7,242 nt of DNA from Sphingomonadaceae bacterium (GTDB lineage Bacteria; Pseudomonadota; Alphaproteobacteria; Sphingomonadales; Sphingomonadaceae), in assembly GCA_004282995.1 (NCBI GenBank), contig SHLU01000120.1, positions 1 through 7,242 on the forward strand, written 5' to 3'. Under the pieces are notes generated by a model. It ran no database searches, was not told the DNA's origin, and was given only the letters and a program-made list of their open reading frames with translations. This document shows positions 1 to 5,330 of this stretch, piece by piece; positions within the stretch are counted from its first letter, which is position 1, and every line of letters begins with the position of its first letter. The translations under genes and the position numbers were made by a program.

Positions 1-1386
1 AATATGGAAGAAGCGGGGCGCAACACTATGCGCAACGCATCGCCCGCTATCCGCATCGGCGATGTCTCGACCGCCAATGGCCGGCTGAGCTTCCTGCTCG
101 ACGATCCCGGCCAGGTCGATCGCGCGCGCGAGCTCTTGACCCCGCTGCTCAATGGCGAAGGCCTGACCCGCGAATGGGAATTGAGCCTCATCGATACCAG
201 CCGCGTGGTCCTGACGCCTACCCAGGCGGGTCTCGAGCAGGCCGTGGCCGACGCCATGGACAGCGCGACCGAGGTGGTGCGCAAGCGTATCGACGAACTC
301 GGCACGCGCGAGCCGACCATCATTCGCCAGGGCGATGCCCGTATCGTGGTGCAGGTGCCCGGCTTGCAGGACCCCGACCAGCTCAAGGATTTGCTCGGCC
401 AGACCGCCAAGCTCGAATTCAAGATGGTCGACGAGACCGCGCTTCCGGCCGATTTGCAGCAAGGTATCGCGCCTCCGGGAAGCCAGATCTTCCCATACGC
501 TGCGGGTAGCGATTTTGCCGGCACACCCGTCGCCGTGCGGCGGCTGGGTGGCATCAAGGGCGACACGCTGATCGGGGCGCAGCAAAGCTTCGATCCGCAG
601 ACCAACGAGCCTGTCGTCAATATCCAGTTCGACCAGCAGGGCGGACAGCGCTTTGCCCAGCTCTCGACCCAGAACGTGGGCAAGGCCTTTGCCATCATCC
701 TCGATGATGAAGTCCTCTCCACCCCATCCTTCCGCGAGCCGATCCTGGGCGGAAGCGCGCAGATATCGGGCAGCTTCACGGTCGACAGCGCCAATGCGCT
801 GGCAATTTCCCTGCGATCCGGCGCTCTGCCGGTCGATCTCGCCATTGTCGAAGAACGCACGGTCGGACCCGACCTTGGTGCCGACTCGATCCGCAAGGGC
901 CTGATCGCCATGGGCGTAGGCTCGTTGCTGGTGGTGGCGCTGATGGTTTTCACCTACGGTCGGTTCGGGGTCTATGCCACGATCGCCTTGATCATCAACG
1001 TCCTCATGATCCTGGGGATCATGGCCGTGATGAATACCACTTTGACACTGCCGGGCATCGCCGGGTTTGTGTTGACGATCGGTGCAGCGGTCGACGCAAA
1101 CGTGCTCATCAACGAGCGTATCCGCGAAGAGCGAAAACGCGGAAGGCGCGTCATCGCCGCGGTCGAAACCGGCTACCAGGAAGCGAGTCGGGCGATCTAT
1201 GACGCCAACGTGACGAACTTCATCGCCGGTGTGCTGCTGTTCCTGTTTGGCTCAGGGCCTATCCGCGGTTTCGCCGTGGTCCTGATCATCGGTCTGTTCA
1301 CCAGCGTGTTTACCGCTGTTACGCTTAACCGCATGTGGGTCGCCGGCTGGCTGCGCAAAGCGCGCCCCAGCGAGCTCTTCGTATAA
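1..1386 (+). CDS. secD: Protein translocase subunit SecD (5' end outside window)
   Basis: SecD is an inner-membrane subunit that works with SecF and SecYEG and uses the proton gradient to help pull exported proteins out on the periplasmic side. The frame is open to the left edge. Residue numbers here count from the Met at base 4. The large periplasmic domain carries the family signature VRKRIDELGTREP (92-104) followed by RIVVQVPGLQDP (113-124). The stretch NALAISLRSGALP (264-276) leads into the membrane part, which has about five hydrophobic segments between 298 and 450. It includes the hallmark IGAAVDANVLINERIREE (359-376) and the GPIRGFAV segment (418-425). The N-terminal first transmembrane helix and its downstream periplasmic glycine-rich motif are absent, so the Met at base 4 is internal and roughly 60-80 residues lie upstream. 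It is followed 11 bases later by secF, as in the usual yajC-secD-secF operon. Identification is firm. Confidence 0.96.
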   Translation, partial: NMEEAGRNTMRNASPAIRIGDVSTANGRLSFLLDDPGQVDRARELLTPLLNGEGLTREWELSLIDTSRVVLTPTQAGLEQAVADAMDSATEVVRKRIDELGTREPTIIRQGDARIVVQVPGLQDPDQLKDLLGQTAKLEFKMVDETALPADLQQGIAPPGSQIFPYAAGSDFAGTPVAVRRLGGIKGDTLIGAQQSFDPQTNEPVVNIQFDQQGGQRFAQLSTQNVGKAFAIILDDEVLSTPSFREPILGGSAQISGSFTVDSANALAISLRSGALPVDLAIVEERTVGPDLGADSIRKGLIAMGVGSLLVVALMVFTYGRFGVYATIALIINVLMILGIMAVMNTTLTLPGIAGFVLTIGAAVDANVLINERIREERKRGRRVIAAVETGYQEASRAIYDANVTNFIAGVLLFLFGSGPIRGFAVVLIIGLFTSVFTAVTLNRMWVAGWLRKARPSELFV

Positions 1387-1390
1387 GGAA
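1385..1390 (+). promoter_or_regulatory. Ribosome binding site of secF
   Basis: AAGGAA begins inside the secD stop codon and lies seven bases before the ATG at 1398. It decides the secF start: the same frame is open further upstream to an ATG at 1335, but that would read through the end of secD and add 21 residues not typical of SecF. Confidence 0.8.
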
Positions 1391-1397
1391 CCGGACG

Positions 1398-2378
1398 ATG
1401 AAACTGCTCAAGCTCGTCCCCGACGATACCAACATCAAGTTCCTCAAATGGCGCATGCCGTTCTACGTCGTCAGCCTGATCCTGATCGCTGCGAGTTGGG
1501 GCCTCGTATTCAACAACGGGTTGAATTACGGCGTCGACTTTGCCGGTGGCCAGGAAATCCGGGCCTCGTTCCAGGAAGGTGAAGTCGCCCCCGTGTCCGA
1601 GATCCGGTCCACCCTGACTTCTATCGAAGGCGTCGGTGATCCGGTTGTGCAGCGTTTCGGCGCGGAGCACGAGATTTCCATCCGGGTCAAGCTGCCGCCC
1701 GAGGCCGAAGGGAACAAGGAGTTTGCCGACCAGCTTACTCGTGAGATCACCGAAGCCTTGCGCACCGCCCATCCGGAAGTCCGCATCGACGGGGTGGATT
1801 CCGTTTCGGGCAAAGTCTCCGGCGAGTTCCGTCAGACAGCGCTTTATGCGCTGCTGGCTGCGATGGCCGCTATCTCGGTCTATATCTGGATCCGGTTCGA
1901 ATGGCAGTTCGGCGTAGGCGCATTGTTCGCGCTGTTCCACGACGTTTCCTTGACCCTTGGCATGTTCGCGCTGTTCCAGCTTGAATTCAGCCTGCAGATC
2001 ATCGCCGCCATCCTCGCCATCATCGGCTATTCGCTCAACGATACTATCGTTATTTACGACCGCATTCGCGAGAATCTGAAAAAATATCGCAAGATGCCGA
2101 TCCCGGAACTGCTGGATCTTTCGGTCAACGAAACGCTGGCGCGGACGGTGATGACTTCGCTTACGCTGCTGGTGGCGCTGGTCCCGTTGCTGTTCTTCGG
2201 ACCGGCCAGCCTGTTCGGCCTGACCGCGGCCATCACGCTGGGCATCTTTGTCGGCACCTACAGTTCGGTCTACATGGCCGCGCCGATCCTGATTTGGCTG
2301 GGCGTGGATTCGCACAGCTTCGTGCCGCAGGAAAGTGAAGCTGACCGGCAGGAAAAGATCGCCCGCGGCGAAGCCTGA
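1398..2378 (+). CDS. secF: Protein translocase subunit SecF
   Basis: SecF is the inner-membrane partner of SecD in the proton-driven accessory complex of the Sec export machinery. The 326-residue length fits the family. Visible parts in order are a first transmembrane helix at about 21-39, then the motif NYGVDFAGGQEIR (43-55), and a periplasmic domain running to about 145. That domain ends with DSVSGKVSGEF (134-144), the usual transition into the membrane half. Helices follow at about 147-165, 172-192, 198-218, 251-268 and 274-300. Family hallmarks are LFHDVSLTLG (179-188), AIIGYSLNDTIVIYDRIREN (207-226) and NETLARTVMTSLTLL (244-258). It sits directly behind secD with its ribosome binding site overlapping the secD stop, so the two are surely co-transcribed and probably co-translated. 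The last residues are charged and cytoplasmic. The next gene is convergent and begins only six bases beyond the stop. Confidence 0.97.
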   Translation: MKLLKLVPDDTNIKFLKWRMPFYVVSLILIAASWGLVFNNGLNYGVDFAGGQEIRASFQEGEVAPVSEIRSTLTSIEGVGDPVVQRFGAEHEISIRVKLPPEAEGNKEFADQLTREITEALRTAHPEVRIDGVDSVSGKVSGEFRQTALYALLAAMAAISVYIWIRFEWQFGVGALFALFHDVSLTLGMFALFQLEFSLQIIAAILAIIGYSLNDTIVIYDRIRENLKKYRKMPIPELLDLSVNETLARTVMTSLTLLVALVPLLFFGPASLFGLTAAITLGIFVGTYSSVYMAAPILIWLGVDSHSFVPQESEADRQEKIARGEA

Positions 2379-2388
2379 CGACTGTCAG
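2375..2388. terminator. Short stem-loop spanning both convergent stop codons (weak terminator candidate)
   Basis: CTGAC-GACT-GTCAG forms a perfect 5-bp stem with a 4-base loop. One arm contains the TGA of secF and the other contains the TGA of the opposing glycosyltransferase. There is no T-tract on either strand and the stem does not extend, so intrinsic termination is doubtful. The symmetry may simply reflect two TGA-C endings facing each other. Confidence 0.2.
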
Positions 2389-3575
2389 CGCGCATCGGCG
2401 ACCAGCCCGGCGTAGTATTTCGCCAACCTTGCGGCGTGCACCGTCCAGTCAAACTGGGCGGCTGCCGCCATCGTATCTTCCCGCTTTGGCAGAGCTGCCA
2501 GCAGGCTGGCGATACCATGCGCGATTGCCAGCGGTTCACGTTCGACGATTCGCCCGGCTGCATGGGTTGCAACCACTTCGCGTGCGCCACCAGCATCGGT
2601 AATGACGATTGGCGTGCCGCAAGCCAGCGCCTCAACCCATGCGTTGGCGAGACCTTCGCTGGCCGAGGGCAGGACCATCGCATTGGCGGCCGACAGGACC
2701 AGCGGCAGCAAGTCATGGTCGAGCAGGCCGAGAAAGTGGACGCGCTGCTCGATATCCGGACCCATCTGGAGGGCCAGCGCCTGCAAGCGTTCTTCATCCT
2801 CTCCCTTGCCGACAAGGAGCAGGCGCGCCTCGGGCAGTTCACGTAAGGCGCGGATTACCAACTCCTGCCCTTTACGCGGGATCAGCGCGCCAACGGTTAC
2901 GAGCAAGGACTCTTCGTGGCGCAGCGGCAGGCCCAGCTCCTTGGCCAAGCGAGGGCGCAGGGTAGGGTTCTGCAAGGGACGAAACCGGTCACGATCAAGG
3001 CCGGTATAGTGGATTGCGATCTTGCTCTTCGGCAGCCCGATATCGACCATGTCACGTGCTAGAGCCTTGCAGACGGCGAGCAGCCCGGCCGCATTATCGG
3101 CGGCGCTGCGCATCTGGCGGGCCGCATAGGGCAGTGAACCCCAGTGATGGATGTCGGCCCCGCGTGCCTTGATCGAGAACGGCAGGTCGAGCGCGCTGGC
3201 GATGCGCGCGACGGCAGGCCCATCTGGGTAGAAGAACTGAGCGTCGAGCAGGTCGAACGGTTGCTCTGCATGAAGCCGTCGGGCCAGCGGCAAGACGGCG
3301 CGTGCGATTGCAGCGGGATTGAAGCGTCCGCTGATCCTCGGGATCAGGCGGAAGGTGGGGCGATGGATTTCGATACCGTTCTCGCAGCCGTCAACGGCAG
3401 CCTGGGCCATGGCGCGGTAGCGGCCAAGTGAGAGAGGCGCGATGCCGATGGGATTGATGACCACGATCTCGCAGTCGTCCCGTTTCGCCAAAGCCTCAAG
3501 CGAGCGGGCCACGAATGTACCGAAGCGCGGATTGACGGCGTTTGGGTACAAGGTCGAAAGCGCAAGAACACGCAT
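2385..3575 (-). CDS. Glycosyltransferase family 4 (GT-B fold), substrate unknown
   Basis: This is a 396-residue cytosolic or membrane-peripheral glycosyltransferase that should transfer a sugar from a nucleotide donor onto a lipid- or saccharide-linked acceptor, as GT4 enzymes do with retention of configuration. The N-terminal Rossmann half starts MRVLALSTLYPNAVNP and carries the glycine loop RFGTFV (17-22). ARGADIHHWG (137-146) is typical of the acceptor half. The donor-binding half begins with VTVGALIPRKGQ (226-237), including the conserved basic Arg/Lys pair. The GT4 signature follows as SASEGLANAWVEALACGTP (304-322), with the E-x7-E pair at Glu307 and Glu315. No signal peptide or transmembrane segment is seen. 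Its ATG overlaps the TAA of the upstream regulator gene as TAATG, and no Shine-Dalgarno sequence precedes it, so translation probably depends on the upstream gene. The N-terminus resembles TuaC-like enzymes of surface polysaccharide synthesis, but donor and product cannot be read from the sequence. Confidence 0.92.
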   Translation of the reverse strand: MRVLALSTLYPNAVNPRFGTFVARSLEALAKRDDCEIVVINPIGIAPLSLGRYRAMAQAAVDGCENGIEIHRPTFRLIPRISGRFNPAAIARAVLPLARRLHAEQPFDLLDAQFFYPDGPAVARIASALDLPFSIKARGADIHHWGSLPYAARQMRSAADNAAGLLAVCKALARDMVDIGLPKSKIAIHYTGLDRDRFRPLQNPTLRPRLAKELGLPLRHEESLLVTVGALIPRKGQELVIRALRELPEARLLLVGKGEDEERLQALALQMGPDIEQRVHFLGLLDHDLLPLVLSAANAMVLPSASEGLANAWVEALACGTPIVITDAGGAREVVATHAAGRIVEREPLAIAHGIASLLAALPKREDTMAAAAQFDWTVHAARLAKYYAGLVADAR

Positions 3576-4147
3576 TACAGACCGCGGGCCAGCATTTCTG
3601 CAACGGCAATCCAGGGCGGGTCCTGTACCACTTCCTGTTTCTGTCCGGTGCCGGGCGGCAGCAGGCCAACCAGCGATCCCTGCCGGTCGATCAGGCGTCC
3701 AAAGGCAAAACGCCCCGCCTTTTTCGGGACAAGCACGTCGCGGTTGATGGCACTGCTCGCCTGTTCAGGTGCGATCTGCCGCAACCAGATCTGGTCGCCG
3801 GGCAAATAGGGGCCGGTTGCGGCCTCGACAGACAATACCATCAGCGGCCCCTTGCCGCCGGTATCGGTAGGCAACAGCGCGTCGCGCGGTTTGGCCAATG
3901 CTTCGGGCCCGTCGCCCCCCAATATGGCAACGATTTGCGGATAGTCCACCTTGTCGGATCGCACCAACATTTCGGGCTCGACTTCGAGTGCAGCGGCAAT
4001 GCGGTCCATCCATTTGATCGAGAGGTTGCGCATGCCTGTCTCGAGCCGTCCGAGAGTCTGAGCGGTGGTCGGCGGGTCGCAGGCGCCGGCAAGGTCGGCC
4101 AGCGTCATTCCCCGGTCTTTGCGAATATCGCGGATTCGATTGATCAT
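3575..4147 (-). CDS. XRE-family transcriptional regulator with S24/LexA-like C-terminal domain
   Basis: This is a 190-residue DNA-binding regulator. Residues 2-56 form a Cro/CI-type helix-turn-helix: MTLADLAGAC (14-23), then the probable recognition helix TTAQTLGRLETG (27-38) and a closing helix through WMDRIAAAL (46-54). Residues 100-185 resemble the S24/LexA fold: LMVLSVEAATGPYLPGDQIW (102-121), then INRDVLVPKKAGRFAFGRLI (134-153) and a C-terminal PPWIAVAEML. The serine expected just before the PGD turn is not present (TGPYLPGD), and the catalytic-lysine strand reads FGRLI, so RecA-type self-cleavage is unlikely; it may instead sense a ligand or only dimerise. The start at 4147 is chosen because GAGG lies six bases upstream and the HTH begins right after it. 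An ATG 60 bases further upstream would add a 20-residue tail without a helix-turn-helix role. Its stop overlaps the start of the glycosyltransferase gene, so the two form an operon. Targets are unknown; autoregulation is likely. Confidence 0.85.
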   Translation of the reverse strand: MINRIRDIRKDRGMTLADLAGACDPPTTAQTLGRLETGMRNLSIKWMDRIAAALEVEPEMLVRSDKVDYPQIVAILGGDGPEALAKPRDALLPTDTGGKGPLMVLSVEAATGPYLPGDQIWLRQIAPEQASSAINRDVLVPKKAGRFAFGRLIDRQGSLVGLLPPGTGQKQEVVQDPPWIAVAEMLARGL

Positions 4148-4244
4148 GTGCTGCCTCGCTAACCGAATTGGTAAAATCTCTTTCCTACACGAACCTGTAT
4201 TTGGCAAGCCCCTGCATCGAAACAGTCATGGGAGCAAGCCACGG
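4148..4244. promoter_or_regulatory. Divergent control region between the XRE regulator and the DUF6456 gene
   Basis: These 97 bases separate two divergently transcribed genes and are less GC-rich than their surroundings, so both promoters should lie here. I could not assign convincing -35 and -10 boxes. On the minus strand a TTGCCA (4209-4204) is the best -35-like hexamer but has no good partner at normal spacing. GAGG at 4157-4154 is the ribosome binding site of the regulator. GGAG at 4231-4234 is a possible, rather distant (10 bases) site for the plus-strand gene. Confidence 0.55.
4160..4174. promoter_or_regulatory. Imperfect palindrome, candidate operator for the adjacent XRE regulator
   Basis: TAACCGAATTGGTAA is a 15-base imperfect inverted repeat, with five of seven positions matching between the arms (core ACC and GGT flanking an A/T centre). 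It lies two bases upstream of the GAGG ribosome binding site of the regulator gene, where a bound XRE dimer could block its own transcript. This is a positional inference: only one copy is seen and short palindromes arise by chance. Confidence 0.3.
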
Positions 4245-4718
4245 ATGAAACGCGATTTGGTGGAGAAGGAACTGACCGAAGAAGGTCCGCGCAGGGGCAG
4301 TGGGGCACAGCGCAAGCGACGTTCGGTCACCGTCAACATTGCCGAGAGTCCGATTTCTTGGCTCCACGCAAGGGGGCATCTCGATGATCGGCTGTTCGAC
4401 GCGGGCGAACGGTTGCGGAGCGACTATGAACGGGCGCAACTGTCGCCGAGCGTCACGATGCGGTGGGATCCGGTGCGGGTGAAGGGCGGACCCGATGCCG
4501 GCCTTTCGCCCACCGAACGCCAGCTTGCCGCCAAGGCGCGGTTCGACGGCGCCTTGGGCCATGCAGGATCGGGACTTTCCGATGTATTGTGGCGAGTCGT
4601 CTGCGCCTGCGAGAGCCTGCCAGCCGCAGAAAAGGCGCTGCAATGGCCGGCGCGTTCGGGCAAGCTTGTGCTCAAACTGGCGCTTGACCGCGTGGCCGAT
4701 TTCTATCGCATCGGGTGA
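4245..4718 (+). CDS. DUF6456 domain-containing protein, probable DNA-binding protein
   Basis: This is a 157-residue soluble protein with no signal peptide or membrane segment. Residues 15-27 are strongly basic and look disordered. The rest, about 33-155, matches the DUF6456 pattern as I recall it: ESPISWLHARG (34-44), then AGERLRSDYERAQLSP (53-68), VTMRWDPV (70-77), LSPTERQLAAKARF (87-100), LSDVLWRVVC (111-120), and WPARSGKLVLKLALDRVADFY (134-154) at the C-terminus. The final helices after LSDVLWRVV resemble a helix-turn-helix or sigma-like arrangement, and relatives are often annotated as HTH proteins, so DNA binding is plausible but not shown. The start at 4245 is favoured because the longer open frame would run back across the promoter and start of the divergent regulator gene. 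It is transcribed away from the XRE regulator and ends 15 bases before the convergent UDG gene. Molecular function is unknown. Confidence 0.85.
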   Translation: MKRDLVEKELTEEGPRRGSGAQRKRRSVTVNIAESPISWLHARGHLDDRLFDAGERLRSDYERAQLSPSVTMRWDPVRVKGGPDAGLSPTERQLAAKARFDGALGHAGSGLSDVLWRVVCACESLPAAEKALQWPARSGKLVLKLALDRVADFYRIG

Positions 4719-4733
4719 CGCGGAATTCTTTCG

Positions 4734-5330
4734 TCAGGACCGTGTTCCATGTGTTCCATCGTGTTGGATTGCCGCGGCGACTTGGACGCGCAGAACAGGC
4801 AGTATTTCCTCTTCGAACCACGGGTGTTTGCGCATCCAGATCGTGCTGCGCCAGGCTGGGTGGGGCAGGGGCAGGAAGTGCGGGAGGAACTCGCGGAACC
4901 GCCGAACACGCTCGGTCATCGACATCCGGCGGGTGTCCGGCAAATACCGGCTTTGCGCATAGGCTCCCACCAGCAGGGTCAGCCGGTCAGACGGGAGGAT
5001 GTCGAGTACCCTTTCGTGCCATTGCGCCGCACATTCGGGCCGCGGGGGCTTATCGCCACCGCTGGCCTTGCCGGGATAGCAGAACCCCATGGGGACCAGC
5101 GCCACCTGCGCGGGATCATACATCGTCGCCTTGTCGAGCCCCGTCCATTCTCGCAGCCGATCTCCACTGGCATCGTCCCATGGAATGCCACTTTCATGGA
5201 CTTTTGATCCCGGTGCCTGGCCGATGATGAGCAGGCGTGCAGTCGGTGAAAAGGACACGACCGGACGCGGGGCGTGGTCCAGCGCCCCGGCGCAGATGCG
5301 GCAGGCCGCGATTTCGGCCTCCAACGTCAC
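4734..5330 (-). CDS. Uracil-DNA glycosylase family protein with probable 4Fe-4S cluster
   Basis: This 198-residue member of the UDG superfamily probably removes uracil or a related damaged base from DNA in the first step of base-excision repair. Four cysteines at 10, 13, 84 and 100 have the CxxC then C-x15-C spacing of the iron-sulfur ligands of family 4 UDGs. The first active-site motif is GQAPGSKVHESGIPW (37-51), followed by DDASGDRLREWTGL (52-65). The family 4 version usually has Glu where Gln38 stands. The second motif is PLPHPAWRSTIWM (154-166), where His157-Pro158 match the usual HP but the following residues differ from the common HPSPxN. VALVPMGFCYPG (77-88) is typical of this unnamed UDG-like subgroup. 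The start is a GTG at 5330-5328 overlapping the stop of the ABC-F gene as GTGA, with AGG seven bases upstream inside that gene; a coupled operon is evident. Whether it still excises uracil is uncertain. Confidence 0.85.
   Translation of the reverse strand: MTLEAEIAACRICAGALDHAPRPVVSFSPTARLLIIGQAPGSKVHESGIPWDDASGDRLREWTGLDKATMYDPAQVALVPMGFCYPGKASGGDKPPRPECAAQWHERVLDILPSDRLTLLVGAYAQSRYLPDTRRMSMTERVRRFREFLPHFLPLPHPAWRSTIWMRKHPWFEEEILPVLRVQVAAAIQHDGTHGTRS
4742..4759. repeat. 9-bp perfect tandem duplication near the 3' end of the UDG gene
   Basis: GTGTTCCAT occurs twice in a row. It stays in frame on the minus strand and makes the repeated Gly-Thr-His/Gly-Thr-Arg near the C-terminus, past the conserved domain. 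It is probably a replication-slippage duplication in a tolerant tail. Confidence 0.8.

Noticed and set aside
1335..1397. A 21-residue N-terminal extension of SecF.
   Set aside because: It overlaps the end of secD, and the ATG at 1398 has a good ribosome binding site and gives a normal SecF N-terminus.
1197..2315. A 372-residue open frame on the minus strand opposite secD/secF.
   Set aside because: It is wholly antisense to two firmly identified genes, its translation is low-complexity and rich in Arg, Gln and Asp, and long antisense frames are expected in GC-rich DNA.
2602..3009. Overlapping plus-strand frames of 118-136 residues opposite the glycosyltransferase.
   Set aside because: They are antisense to an enzyme with an intact GT4 signature, and their translations are Arg/Ser/Ala-rich without motifs.
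4148..4207. A 20-residue N-terminal extension of the XRE regulator.
   Set aside because: The ATG at 4147 has GAGG at ideal spacing and lies directly before the helix-turn-helix; the extension would run through the divergent control region.
4185..4643. A 152-residue minus-strand open frame opposite the DUF6456 gene.
   Set aside because: It is antisense to a gene with clear conserved motifs, and its own translation has no recognisable domain.
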